A stretch of 64,000 nucleotides of DNA from Zizania palustris (taxonomy: Eukaryota; Streptophyta; Magnoliopsida; Poales; Poaceae): contig JAAALK010000287.1 of NCBI GenBank assembly GCA_019279435.1, positions 14,198,162 through 14,262,161 of the forward strand, given 5' to 3'. This document shows positions 44,547 through 56,220 of the stretch, piece by piece. The notes under the pieces are model-generated. The model did no database searches and was not told where the DNA came from. It was given only the letters and a program-made list of their open reading frames with translations. The translations under genes and the position numbers were made by a program. Position 1 is the first letter of the stretch, and each line of letters opens with the position of its first letter.

Positions 44547-45804
44547 TGGCTCCATTGGCGTTAGCTCCGGAGCAGATAGCACGGGCCACCGAACGGGTCC
44601 TCGGAGCCCCTACGGTGGCCGAAAGGCAAAAGAGGATTGAACTGGTGGGAAGCTGGGAGCACTCCAACGGGGTGTGGGAAGCCCTCAGAATGGTGCCTCC
44701 TCCCCTGCCGGATTTCAACCCAGCCGGAGCGGCCCTTCGGAAGAGGAAAGACATCGCCGAGCCTTCGAAGAAGGCTGGCAAAACCCCCGTCAAGAAGAAA
44801 AAGGTAGTGAAGATCCTTCCTCAACTGACCCCGGCTTCATCCACCTCGTCCTTGGGCATTCGGAGCTCAGCTTCGGAGGACTATGGGAGCAAAGGCTCCG
44901 GAAGCAAGGGCTCCGACGTCCAACTGGCGAAGGACATCGAGAACTACCTCCTGGAAGGCGAAGAAGATGGAGCAGGGGCCCCAACCGAAGCTTCTTCTCG
45001 AGAGGCTGCGGAGGCAGACACGGCACACACTCTGTCGCCCCCAACTCACCCGTAGCTGGGGTGATCACGGCGGATGCTGTGACTCCGGTGGCAACTTCAC
45101 CGGAGAGGACTTCGGGGGACGACCTCGATGAGATTCTCTGAATGTACGAAGTCTTGGAGGACCCGACCCTTTTACCTCAAGGGGCCTCCGAAGGTATACT
45201 TCGAATCTTTTTCCTTGGTCAATTCCTGCAGCAATTTTTACTCGTACATGTTCACCAAATACCTTGATGATGTAGGTATCAAAGGGCAACGAAGCCCCGG
45301 CTGCAAATGAAGCTCCATCCTCTTCTGGGGTCAGGGCTCCGATGGACACATCGGCTCCACTGGACACCCCGGCTTCGGTGGCAGGGGCCGTTTCCACCGA
45401 CGCAGCTCCGGTGGTAGGGGCCAGCTCCACCGACATGGCTCCGGTTGAAGGGACAGCTGCCGAAGAAGGAGCTACCTCCGCTGGAGTCGAGCCTCCAGCC
45501 TTCGTGCCGGGGAGGGGAAAAAAACATGTCAAGCCTCGGGCTCCCTCCTGCTCCGACGATAACACCCTCTTCCAACGAGCCTTCAGCAAGCAACTCGGAG
45601 GAAGAGGCCACGGTAGATGACTGCCAAGCTATGTCTTGGCTTCCTTTGCTAGCTCCTTTCGTGGAGCAACGTACGGGTCTCCGGGCGCTTCTGGAGCCCT
45701 TGGCGGAGAAAGGCCAGGAAGTCGTCAACTCCGACTTGGTCTCCGTCTTGAGCAAAGCCAAGGCCCTGGAGCTTAACTTAGCCCTCGAGAGGGCTGCCCT
45801 TCAG

Positions 45805-45875
45805 GTATAAAAATTACCACAAATATCTCCAATTAACAAATGTAAATGCTCGGTACTTACTTGCTTCTCTTGCAG
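45805..45875 (+). other. Intron in antisense gene
   Basis: CCTTCAG|GTATAAAAATT ... CTTCTCTTGCAG|CAATTT. Removal joins ERAALQ to QFVLARVAATS in phase 0, leading into the coiled coil. The intron is 71 bases, AT-rich and has an in-frame TAA. Confidence 0.75.
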
Positions 45876-46857
45876 CAATTTGTCCTTGCTAGAGTGGCAG
45901 CGACTTCCAACGAAGTCTAAACTAATCAACTCAAGAGGAAGGTTACCACCCTCCAAACCGCGCTTAAAGACTCCGAAGAGAAAGCACTTCGGTTGGAGGA
46001 AGATCTCCTTGAAGAACGGAGGGCTAGGGTTGCGACCGACGAAGCCCTCCGGCTTGAAAAGCAGAACAGCGGCACACTCTGCACTTCGGTCCAAGAGGCT
46101 GAAGCCGAGTGCTTGGTGCTCCGAGCGGAGGTCGAGAAGCTCCGGCAGGCGGCGGCTACTTCGAGTACTCAAATGGTAGAGCTCCAAGGCTCTCTTAAGC
46201 AGGCGATGGCTCAGAAAAGCTCCCTGCTCTCCCAGATGGCCGAAGTATCTGCTACTGCTGTGGGGCTGGAGGCGGCAGAAAAGAAGAATGCCCTTATAGC
46301 GGAGCGTACCTTGGATGCCCTTCAGGGTACCTTGGAGTATTTTGGCACCATGTGCCCTTCGTCTTCTGCTACGGCCAGTGAGTCCCTCGATTAGAAGCTG
46401 AAAAAGATTCAAGTGGCGACGTCACTAATGATGGGCTCCGGTGTCTGGTACGTAGAGATCTATGGACAGTGCGTTGGAATCAGAGTCCTCCGTCACCTCG
46501 AAGCCCTTCGAATCCCTATCACTCTGGTTAGGGGTTCGACACCTGTAAGCTTCGCCTCCGAGAGCTTGTTGCATTCTTCGCCAGATGTAGCCTCGGCTTG
46601 GGAAGTTTTCCGGTCAACCTGGAAAATGGACCACAAGGCTGCAGCTAAATCCTGGATCGACGAGGCCCGTTGGCAGAAGCAAGCACAAACAAGGCCGCCG
46701 CTTCCAGCTTCGTCGGCTCCGACGCCTCCTGCTCCGCCAACCGACCCACAGGTTTAGCTCTTGGGCGCTTAATCATGTATAAGAAATCTTGTAAAGCCCC
46801 TTGCATTAATGAAAACTTTATAAACGAAGAACTTGTTTGGGTGTTTTATTCTTTTAG

Positions 46858-47325
46858 GTTCTGTCATGTCCTTCGGAGTCTGACTTCGAAATACTAGAAA
46901 CTACTGAAGGACTCCATCGGCAATGGTCAGTCCTTGAGAGCTTACGGCCTTACCGCCGTTCCCGCTTCTCTGTTCCTCGCGGAGGTAAGGGAGAGGTAGC
47001 CCTCAAAGTTTGTCAAGAAATCTTAACTTACATCAAGGAGGAGGAAAAAGAGAATACATCTTCATCCTTCGAGTATATAGATTGGTCTGACTCGGAGTAT
47101 CAGGCCGAAGACCCTGCGGAGGCTAACTCCGAAAGGCTTCTGACTTGGGCCGAGCTTCAAGAGGAGCAGAAGAAACTACGAGCTTCGAAAAAGAAAAGAA
47201 GCATTCAGACTAAAAAGACAATCTCGGTGGCTTCAAGCTCCAAAGGTCAAAGTAGTCGTAGAGGTAGCTCTAGAGGCCGAATGGGTCTCCGATTTTACCT
47301 AGGCTTAGACCAAAATTTCTCTTGA
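46858..47325 (+). CDS. Unrecognised 156-codon ORF without ATG, possible exon
   Basis: An open frame begins after an acceptor-like TTTTATTCTTTTAG and runs to TGA at 47,325. It reads CPSESDFEILETTEGLHRQW, then LTYIKEEEKENTSSSFEYID, WAELQEEQKKLRASKKKRS and ends in a Ser/Arg/Gly-rich tail. It is highly charged and hydrophilic with no domain I recognise. It lies directly after the antisense gene on the same strand. A donor-like CCACAG|GTTTAG at about 46,752 could splice into it. It may equally be chance coding within the 3' UTR of Tat2. Confidence 0.35.
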   Translation, partial: VLSCPSESDFEILETTEGLHRQWSVLESLRPYRRSRFSVPRGGKGEVALKVCQEILTYIKEEEKENTSSSFEYIDWSDSEYQAEDPAEANSERLLTWAELQEEQKKLRASKKKRSIQTKKTISVASSSKGQSSRRGSSRGRMGLRFYLGLDQNFS

Positions 47326-47639
47326 TGTAAAAATATGACAATTTAATATGAATTGGACCGGAAGCATCTTGTTGTTCTTTACCCTCCTACCCCTCCTTGT
47401 GGGTGGGGGACCTTACGCGTTGCAATAAGATTCGTCGGACACAATGACATGCACAACAATCCGATGCTTCGCTCAACACTTAATAACCATAGTCTACTTT
47501 TTCGTAGAGTTCTTCAAACCATACGTTCGTATTATGATTTTTGTAAGTTTCGGAGCTGAATTTATATTTGCTGACTCCTATACTAGTTGCTTAGGACTTT
47601 AAAAGTGTCTCATTGGCCTTAGCCTTGAAACCTTATTGC

Positions 47640-48122
47640 TTGCTCACCTTCAACTCTTTTACAGATGCTTTGAACCCAGAGGTCTGAAGTCTGCTTATTT
47701 TTAAAGTCCTTAGACTCTTCTACGGATCCTAACAAGCCAAAGCCTGGAATCTGTAGGCTGGCCACCTTCGGCTCTTTTACAGATGCTTCAAACCCAGAGA
47801 CCGGAAATCTATTTATTTTTAAAGTCCTTAGACTCTTCTACAGATCCTAACAAGCCGGAGCCTGGAATCCGTAGGCTAGCCACCATCGGCTCTTTTACAG
47901 ATGCTTCGAACCCGGAGGCCGGAAATCTGTTTATTTTTAAAGTCCTTAGACTCTTCTACGGATCCTAACAAGCTGGAGCCTAGAATCCGTAGGCTGGCCA
48001 CCTTCGGCTCTTTTACAGATGCTTCGAACCCGGAGGCCAGAAATATGTTTATTTTTAAAGTCCTTAGACTCTTCTACGGATCCTAACAAGCCGGAGCCTG
48101 GAATCCGTAGGCTGGCATCGAG
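47640..48122. repeat. 118-bp tandem repeat in Tat2 3' UTR
   Basis: Four units start near 47,654, 47,772, 47,890 and 48,008 (CTCTTTTACAGATGCTT). They share AAAGTCCTTAGACTCTTCTA and AACAAGCC.GAGCCTGGAATC. Tandem arrays between integrase and 3' LTR are a known trait of Tat elements and can seed satellite DNA. Confidence 0.92.
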
Positions 48123-48300
48123 GCCCTTGAACCAATGGTTCGCAGGCTATTGCCCGGGTCCTTTGAAAGATGCTTGACTCCACAAGCATCTCCGTCCTCC
48201 TTGTGTGTCCACAAGGAGTAAGGGATATTCAAAGAGCAAACAAGATTTGAACCTTCACTTTATTTAGAAAAGGAACTTTACAATTGATTACAAGGAGCCC

Positions 48301-49320
48301 CTAAGCGTAGTAACGCTTAAGGTGCTCCACATGCCATGCATGTTTCAATTCTTCCCCTTCTAAATTAGCTAATTTAAACGATCCGGGGCACCCTGAGCGT
48401 AGGATGATATATGGTCCTTCCTATTTATTTCCTAGTTTCCCCGGGGCTATTACACTTCGCAAAACTAAATGACCTGGTCTAAGCTCATTCAGCTTTATCT
48501 TTGGGTCATACCATGTTTTTGTTTGATCTTGGTACTTCGTTAGATTGATGACAGCTCGAAGCCTTGTTTCTTCTGACAAGTCAGCCGAAGTGTTCCTCTC
48601 ATCTTCATCTTCGGGTTGCACTACACAAAGGGATCCACCCCTGAGCTCCATAGGAGTCATGGCCTCATCTCCGAATAGTAGTCTAAATGGGGTAAAGCCT
48701 ATGGACCTGACTTGAGTGGTACGAATGGACCACAAAATCTTGGGAAGCTCTTCGACCCACAGCCCCTTGGCCAACCCGACAATCCTTCGATTCAGACCAG
48801 AGAGAATATTCCCGTTGGCTCGCTCGACAGCTCTGTTGGACTGTGGATGGCGCACTGCTGCGAAGCATAACTTAATGCCCAGTTCTTCACAAAATTCTTT
48901 GAATGTGCCAGCTTCGAACTAGGTTCCATTATCCACAGTTAGCTCCCTTGGCACTCTGAACCTGCATATAATATTTTACTAGAAAAATTTTTGCACATTC
49001 CTTGAAGTGATAGCGGTCAAGGGATCTGCTTCGACCCACTTGGAAAAATATTCGATTACTACCACTGCAAACTTCAAGCTGCTTTTGGCCATTGGAAAAG
49101 GGCCGATGAGTACATACCCCACCGAGCCATTGACCATACCGGGGCAATAACTTGAAGTGGTACTGGCGGATGGTGGCTTCGTCTTCCCATCCACTGGCAT
49201 CCTTGGCAGGTTTGAACCAACTCCTCCGCATCTCTTACAATTGTCGGCTAGTAGAGCCCCTGCCGAAGTGTCTTGCCTGCTAGAGCACAAGGGGCTAGGT
49301 GGCTTCCACATAAACCTTCG
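48301..49320 (-). pseudogene. Tat2 integrase
   Basis: On the minus strand the zinc-finger side is CKRCGGVGSNL (about 49,240). Core pieces are FAVVVIEYFSKWVEADPLTA and RHPQSNRAVERANGNILSGL. The end is VRSIGFTPFRLLFGDEAMTP and, after a TAG at 48,419-48,421 that replaces W, EGPYIILRSGCPGSFKLANL, stopping at 48,301. Further stops lie near 48,918 and 48,970. It would insert element DNA, but it is inactive here. Frames 48,929-49,231 and 48,979-49,311 show a frameshift in the core. Confidence 0.85.
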
Positions 49321-50100
49321 TGAATGTCCCGAAGTATGTCTTGGCCTTCAGGTTGGGAGATGCACCAGAGTAGAGGAGAACAAACCCCAGCTTTGTACAA
49401 CATTCCGTTGACAAGCTTATAATTTCGAGCCCTTGCTTGTAACCTTCGGAAATCCGGACCCTCTGAAGAATTTGCGCTACCTTGCAAGATATCCATTATC
49501 AGAGCCCACCAATCTGCAGCTGGAATGCAAAGGACTTCTGGGGAGGGTAATTGATTGACTGTAGGCTTAACTAGTTCTTCATAGAAAGCACCCTCTGGGA
49601 GGTCCAATGCTCCAGTTGCAGCTTTTGCTATAATGTTTGCAAGTTGATTATCTGCTCGAGGGATACTTCGAACAGAAAATCCTTTGAATGCTGCTTCAGT
49701 CTTGCGGATTTCCTCTAGGTACTTTGCTAGATGTGGGTTCTTTGCTTGAAAGCTCTTGTCAACATGCCCTGCGACAACTTGGGAATCTGTTTTAATTATT
49801 ATCCTTGTTGCTCCAAGTGCCTTTGCTTTTCGGAGGCCTAGCAGGATCCCTTCGTATTCTGCGATATTATTTGTGGTCTTAAAGTTGAGCCTCACAGAAT
49901 ACTAGGCCTTTTGCCCTGACGGTGATATAATGACCGCTCCAGCTCCGGCACCAGATGCCTGATAAGCTCCGTCAGAAAATATTGTCCGTAAACCTTCGGA
50001 GGGCTCCTCCGGAGCCCAAACTGCAGATGGAGTCCACTCTGCTACGAAGTCAGCTATGATTTGGGATTTGATAGCTGTTCTTGCCGTGAAGGAAATTCCG
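49321..50100 (-). pseudogene. Tat2 archaeal-type RNase H
   Basis: The minus strand reads LRTIFSDGAYQASGAGAGAV, a TAG near 49,904, then LNFKTTNNIAEYEGILLGLR and IIIKTDSQVVAGHVDKSF. D, E and D catalytic positions are all present (FSDG, EYEG, TDSQ). This second RNase H is characteristic of the Tat lineage, where it follows the ordinary retroviral-type one. The open frame continues into the linker before integrase. Confidence 0.85.
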
Positions 50101-50153
50101 AAGGGGGCTAGCTCGACAGCCCATTTTTCGATCCTACCCGTAGAATCTTTGCT

Positions 50154-51626
50154 TCAGAGCATATCACCAAGAGGGTATGAGGTAGGAACAATTAGGTTAT
50201 GCGCCAGAAAGTAATGCCTAAGCTTTTGCGAGGCCATTACTAGGGCATAAGCAAATTTCTCGAGCTCGGAGTATCTTATCTTTGCTCCAGACAAAGCTTC
50301 TGAAACAAAATAAACTGGATTCTGCACCAGCTTTCCCTTAAGCTCAACTTCCCTAACCAGTACTACACTTACTGTGGAGCCTGTTGCTGCAAGATAAAGG
50401 AGGAGTGTTTCCTCCTGGAGGGGCACAGTAAGCATTGACAGGCCTCCGAGGTATGCCTTGATATCATCGAAGCTCTTCTGGCACTCCAGCGTCCAGTTGA
50501 AACTTTCTGACCCCTTTAGGGCTTTGAAGATTGGAAGGCTTCGTTCGGCTGACCTGGCCAGGAATCTGCTAAGAGCTGCCAGCCTTCCTGTTAGCTTCTA
50601 GACTTGCTTCAAATTCTCTGGTGGAGCCATTCTTTGTAGTGAACTTATCTGCGTTGGGCTAGCTTCGATTGCCCTGCTCGAAACTAAGTACCCTAGCAGG
50701 GTTCCTGCTTGTGCTCCGAATATACATTTTTCAGGATTGAGGCGTACTCCACATGCTCGGAGGCTCTCAAACGTTTCAGCTAGGTCTAGACTATGCTGGT
50801 GCTTTTGAACACTCTAAATTACAATGTCATCCATATAGGCTTCGACATTCCGGCCTATTTGTTTACCTAGAGCCTTAGCTATTAAACGTGAAAATGTGGC
50901 TTCGGCATTCCGCAAGCCAAAAGGCATTCTTACATAACAAAATACCCCGGATGGAGTTATAAAACTAGTCTTGGCTTCGTCTTCACACTTTAGCCAGACT
51001 TGATGATACCTGGAATAAGCATCGAGGAAGCTTAGCGATTCGGAGCCGTCTGTGGAATCCACCAGCTGGTCTATTCGGGGCATAGGGTAGGGGTCTCGCG
51101 GGCATGCTTTATTTAATGATGTAAAATCTATGCACATGCGCCACTTGCTCGAGTCCTTTTTCCTTACAAAAACAAGGTTTGCCAACCACTCGGTATGGGC
51201 AACCTCCCTAATGATGCCAGCCCTTAACAATTTTTCTACTTCAATCTTGGCGAGGCCTGCCCTTTCCACAGACAACTTTCGGAGCCCCTGGCGTACTGGC
51301 CTAGCCTTCGGGTTGACGAGCAAACTATGCTCGATGATACTCCAATCAACCCCGGTGATGTCTTCATCAGTCCAGGCAAAGACGTCCAAATTTTGCTTGA
51401 CGACTTCTTCCAACGAGGCGGCTATCTCTGGGGATAGCCCCTTGCCAAACTGTATTGGGTATTCTTTCCCATCCTTCAAAATTATCTTTGTCACGACATC
51501 ACCTTCCGGGCTTGGCTTAAGGGAGAGCCCCTTCGGAGAGTTCGAAGCCTCTGGAACCTCTTCGGTGTGCTCTGTCACGCTATGTACTTGTCGGGGGTCC
51601 AACGGCTGGCCGTGACCATATTCCAT
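50154..51626 (-). pseudogene. Tat2 reverse transcriptase and RNase H
   Basis: 51,626-50,814 encodes RT from KPSPEGDVVTKIILKDGKEY to the active box AYMDDIVI, with WRMCIDFTSLNKACPRDPYP and MPFGLRNAEATFSRLIAKAL between. A TAG follows the box directly at 50,811-50,813. The remaining RT palm/thumb (PEKCIFGAQAGTLLGYLVS, about 50,690-50,740) is in frame with more stops. 50,154-50,435 encodes the ordinary RNase H (KLVQNPVYFVSEALSGAKIR, YSELEKFAYALVMASQKLRH). Reading is good between lesions, so decay is moderate. Confidence 0.87.
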
Positions 51627-51985
51627 TCTTTAGGCTATAGCTTGGTCTCCCGAAACAGTAAGAACTCCACCTTGCGTGGGCATCTTGAGACATAGATAGT
51701 TGTGATGTGCTATAGCTCCGAACTGGTTCAACATCCCTCGCCCGAAGATTGCGTTGTAGGCATAGGGGGCGTCGACGACGTCGAAGATCACCTCCTCCAC
51801 CCTGGCCAAAGGCCCCTCTCCGAAAGCAACCTCGAGGCCTATTTGGCCGAGGGCATCGAGAGGCGGACCTACGAAACCTTGAAGTGGTCGGGCCGCTAGA
51901 AGTAAATGCTTCCGAGGTATGCACATTTGGTCGAAGGCCTGGACAAAAAGTATGTCTACGGAGCTCCTGCCGTCCACCAGGATCC
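51627..51985 (-). pseudogene. Tat2 aspartic protease
   Basis: The minus strand has the active site as VDGRSSVDILF, where related elements have DGGSS, then LEVAFGEGPLARVEEVIFDV and YAYNAIFGRGMLNQFGAIAH. R in place of the second G of the active-site loop would probably harm activity. It ends with a TAG at about 51,630 before RT. Confidence 0.82.
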
Positions 51986-51986
51986 T

Positions 51987-53002
51987 TCAAACTTCCACCC
52001 CAGCTATATCTGCTGAAATGACCAAGGGGTCAGCATGGGGGAACTTCACCCCTGCGGCATCACTGGCGGTAAAAGAAATAGGTACATGAGACCATTCTGG
52101 CATTTCCTCCACGGAACTCGAGGTCCTAATGTGCCCTACTTCGCGGACGTACTCACGCCGCTGCCTCTTGGACATGTTACCGAGGGTCCCCCCTCCGGAG
52201 TTGGGCAGGACTACTCGTTTGTCGTGGTCTTGGGGGTCTTCCTGCTTCGGTGGTGGAATAATGTTGGCCACCGGTAGCCGGATGGGGGCTTCGGGGACAC
52301 CGTCTCGGGCCACGGTTTGCACAGGCTCCGATCGTGCCGCTAGTGGGGTTCGATCCGAAGTACCCCGCCCGATACTTTGTCCTAGGTATTCACCCTGAAG
52401 GGTTAACACCACCTTGCAGTCCTTCGTGTCATGGCTTCTATTGTTGCCATGCACACAGCAGAAAAAACTCTAGCGCCTGCCTTCGGAGCCTTCGGATAAT
52501 TAGCAGGTGCCTTCGGAACGGAGGGTGTGATGCTTAACACCTCCGAGCGGAAATGATTCTTTCCCCACCTGTGATCGTTGAAACGATTGTCTGGAGGGGG
52601 TTGTAGAGAAGTTGAGGCTTCGGGCTCCGTCTTCACTTCTCGGAGGGCTGGTGCGGGTGCTACGGCTCGTCGAAGGCAGCCCTCCTCCACCTTGGCATAC
52701 TGTTCGAAGTACGCCATCAGTTGTGCCACAGATGACACAGGCTTCCGATGGAGCATGCTGAGGAGATCGGGGTTTAGCACCACTTCATGGGCGGCATCGA
52801 CTACCAAAGAGGTAGACAAGCCCTTGATCTGTGACTTGGTGTGGGCGAAGCGTGTGAAGTACTCCTGAAGTGTTTCCCCTGCTCGCTGCTTCACCTGGAA
52901 CAAGCTCCCTACCGACATCAGAGCCACAAAGATACCTTGGAAGTTGCTCACGAACTTCTTCTTCAACTGCTCCCAAGATCTGATCGATCCTGGCTTCAAG
53001 GA
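51987..53002 (-). pseudogene. Tat2 gag, N-terminus cut off
   Basis: The minus strand starts inside the gag core (SIRSWEQLKKKFVSNFQGI, VKQRAGETLQEYFTRFAHTK), then a Lys/Pro-rich stretch and a knuckle-like HGNNRSHDTKDC near 52,440. A frameshift near 52,430 joins two frames. The N-terminal half is missing because the Tekay LTR begins at 53,003. Confidence 0.83.
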
Positions 53003-56000
53003 TGTCACGCCCCGATTTAATAAATCGGGACATTTATTGAAATTCCATAGAAAATAAATAAACCAAGATGTTCATCATGCAACCACGTACAAATACGAGC
53101 AATCATTCATGGTTCATAGACCGTATTAGTACAAAAGTGAATAAAGATGAAGAGAAACTAATAAATCAAAGGGTCCTAGATGAACGCCTCCTTCCAGTCT
53201 CGCCTTGACTGGGTCGCTACTCCAGACCTTCTTCCTCCTCGTAGTAGACGGGCTCTGGTGGTGTAAGTCAACGGGGGTGAGTACAAACGTACTCATCAAG
53301 CCACCGAATGCAAATATAATGCAGAGTAATAACAAGGGAGATAGTGGCTAATTTTGCGGAAAAGCATAATTGGTAAAGCAGTTAAATGTGATCAATTTAT
53401 TAGTACTGAAATGTAAACATGTGTATGCATCATCATCTTCTAACTCGAGGGGTACAATCAGCCCCACCTCGCTCAATAGTCCTTACATGCCATGAATAAC
53501 TCAACCATTCACACAATAGTAAACTAACTGCGAGTAGTCACACAACCCGCCCTTGACCGTGGGCTCGGCTTTTCGAAAAGATTAATTACTCTGATAAGAG
53601 GTGTACCACTGTACCCACAAGGCACGCACTCATCACTTACACCAACGTGTAACGAGATGACCCATACCACGGGAACTCGTGCCAAAACCTTCCATATGGT
53701 CCTCCTCGACCTGATATCACCCTCTTATGGGTTTCATATGGTGTCCCAACGCATCGAGCCTCACCATACCCCCCCTTGAGCCACGTCGGTACAAGTCACC
53801 CGCAGGTTGCCCCTTTCCCCCTCCACTATGGTGCATCGAGTCGGATTGTTCCATACTTTCAGTTAGGACTTACCCATTAGACTTGTGGTTGCTACGGAAG
53901 TGCTTTGCAACAGATCCCGCGGACTAGTCCTTATAGTGCCCCGGGTGCGACCAACAAATGCCCTAGCTTGCACCCGGAACCCACCATACTTATAACATAG
54001 CCAACTCCAACAGAGTCCAGAGACGAGAATAACGGGGAAATTCATATAACAGAATCCAATTATCTACGACTCATTCTTGTTATCATATAGCAGTTGTGTC
54101 GGTACATTGGACACTAGCTAATATAATATTTGTAGAGTGACAAGGGGTGTTGGCTCAATAAGCATGGCTTCGGTTTGCACACAAGGATGGGGATCTAATA
54201 AATATAAGTGTAGGGCTTGAGATTAGACTAATGCAATATTATCCTATGAGTTATAGCAATACTTTATCTAAAACATGGGCTCAATGATGATCAAAATGGG
54301 GGTTGTGACTTGCCTTGATCAGCAAAGGGTGAAGGTGGAACCTCGGGATAGAACTCCGGCTCCTCGACGAACTCGTAGTCTTCTCGATACAGAAAAAGTA
54401 AACAATACATTCAATAAAGCATCACAAAACATAAACATACAAGTTTTATGATTTAAATATGTGAATTGAGCTTTATTGTACTGAAGTTATATTAATAATA
54501 TCAAAGGTTAAAGTTTTGGGGGTTTTCCTAATTTATTTCATGAATTATTAATTTATCCCTAAGGGTTTTTTATTTATTTAATTCATAAGATTATTTTGTG
54601 CTAAAGTAACATACTATTTTATGGAATTAATATGTAGAGAATAAAATGCTGAATTTAACAAAATTTGAATGGTGAAATTTGGAGTTAAAATGAGCAAGTT
54701 ATGAATTTTCAAAGTTTAAATCAATTTCTGGAATTTTATTTAAACAGGAAATGGGTTTTAGTCCACGGTGAGCCAGGCCCATGGTGGACAGGCGCACTGT
54801 GCGTGTGGACCCGATCACCCTGAGCCGTTCGATCAAGATCCAAGGGCCAGGCGTGAGGTGGGATCGCTTTAGTGGCGATCGACGGCCGTGATCGCTCGAT
54901 ACCCCTTCGGTTTGATCGACGGCCCAGATTAAATCCCAATCCATGCGCTTCGATCGCGATCGTGCGGCCAGGAAGGATTCCGTCACGGATCGCGCTAAGG
55001 GGTTTTTTACCCCTTTTGTCCCCAACTCCGGCAGAGCAACGACGATGAATTCTGGCGACGGCGAGGGTTAATCGACCAAGCTAAGGGCTAAAACGGGACC
55101 AGTGGGGCTAGGGGAACTCGGGCGTACTGGCGGTGGCGGTGGCGGCGAGCTGACGGTGACCGGCATCGAAGAGGGGCGAAGAAGGTCCCTCGGGTTGGCG
55201 GCGGTGGCGGTGTTCTAGTGACGTTCTGGCCCAACGGAGGCGAGACCGGTGACGGGCGGGAGATGGCGGTCACCGAGGTGTCGTCGGTGAAGGCAGTGGT
55301 GGCTTGAGTTGTCGGCGAGCGGTGGCTGGAGGCGGAACAGAGCCAAAGGCCAAAAACTGGGTAGCGGCACTCTGGAAGGTGATGGCTTGCGCTAAGGAGG
55401 TGTGGGCGAAGTGCGGTGTTCGGTAGGGTATTTATAGGGGGTCACCGGCGTTATTATGGCAAGGTAAATGGAGGAAACCCGAAAGGGTTCCTTCCATATT
55501 CTGGCGAGGCTTCCAAGTGTACGGGCTGGCTTCCTTAAGCGTGAAAATGCGTTGGCCAAAGACGGAAGGAGGGCGCCGGTGCTCGAGGAAGGCGATCTGA
55601 GGTGGATCCGAGCGAAAGCGGGCGGCCGGCAGCGGAAAAATGGAAGGTGATCGCCGGGAAAGGAAATGGGAGGGAGGGATTCCATCGGAAATGATTGATC
55701 CAACAGGTGGCCCCCACCTGTCGGTGGGTGAGCCTAAAAAGGAAGGGCCGACAGGCGGGCCCGGTCGGTCAGAGGCGAGGGGCGCGCTGGTGAGACCGAC
55801 GGTTAGGGCCGAGACGGGCGCGGGCGGGAGAGAGAGGAGGGGAGCGGTGCCGACAGGTTGGCCCCACCTGTCAGTGACACACAGCTGGGTTGGGCTGGGC
55901 TGGAGGCGAATTCGGGGTTGAGGCCCATTTAGATTTTAAATGCTTTTTTGATTTAAAATAATTCCAGTAATTCATTTATTTGATTAAGGGTTGAATCACT

Positions 56001-56205
56001 ATTGATAAAAATTTGTAAAAATCCCTAAAATTATGTCTTGGCCTCTAGTTTATTCAATAAATTTTCCAAGTCTAGATTTTGAATATTTCTCCCTGTTTGG
56101 CTTTAATAGGACTCTTTTAGGGTTTTCTTTAATAATAAAATCCAGAAATTCCTTAAATAATATATTTCCTTTATTTTTAATTCTTTTTAATTCTTAGGTG
56201 TTACA
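53003..56205 (-). repeat. Tekay 3' LTR, 3.2 kb
   Basis: In plus view it runs TGTCACGCCCCG...TTAGGTGTTACA, i.e. TGTAACACC...GGGGCGTGACA on the minus strand. The part at 54,750-55,920 is GC-rich; both ends are AT-rich. A TATTTATA/TATAAATA box lies near 55,430, so U3 holds the GC-rich segment's right part. ORFs within it have no recognisable product. Confidence 0.92.
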
Positions 56206-56220
56206 ATCCTATCCCCCTTA
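56206..56220 (-). other. Tekay polypurine tract
   Basis: The minus strand reads GTAAGGGGGATAGGAT immediately before the LTR start TGTAACACC, a standard chromovirus tract. Confidence 0.85.

Larger units (their letters stand above)
43589..46754 (+). pseudogene. Antisense gene of Tat2, intron-containing
   Basis: The start is taken as ATG at 43,589 (context CCATGG). The N-terminal part reads RTSHTVLTAVG, then (after a TAG at 43,637) IPQSFLIGQSTST, VVVFEAGLGLPAINFLSEVL and LSPNAIARLAIFEWALRAE. Later come INDRWYTNWILRWFYAEVGE and RLGLLTSVESRMSMRYLAKE. This resembles the putative gypsy-type transposon protein family (Transposase_28). A Pro/Ala/Thr/Ser-rich middle (44,550-45,620) and a long coiled coil (45,993-46,394, e.g. 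ALRLEKQNSGTL, CLVLRAEVEKLRQAAA) follow. Two introns keep the frame: 44,472-44,546 and 45,805-45,875. Stops near 43,637, 44,026 and 45,053 and frameshifts break it now. Its function in Tat elements is unknown. Confidence 0.75.
42598..53002 (-). mobile_element. Tat-lineage gypsy element with antisense ORF (Tat2)
   Basis: This is a minus-strand element. From right to left it carries truncated gag, protease, RT-RNase H, archaeal-type RNase H, integrase, a tandem-repeat 3' UTR, an ORF on the opposite (plus) strand, a polypurine tract and a 482-bp 3' LTR. Two RNase H domains identify the Tat lineage. The gag end and 5' LTR are cut off by the Tekay element at 53,003. It is inserted in the 3' LTR of the Angela-type copia. 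Confidence 0.88.

Noticed and set aside
54736..55717. Small ORFs in the Tekay LTR
   Set aside because: GC-rich LTR sequence with overlapping frames on both strands and no recognisable motif.
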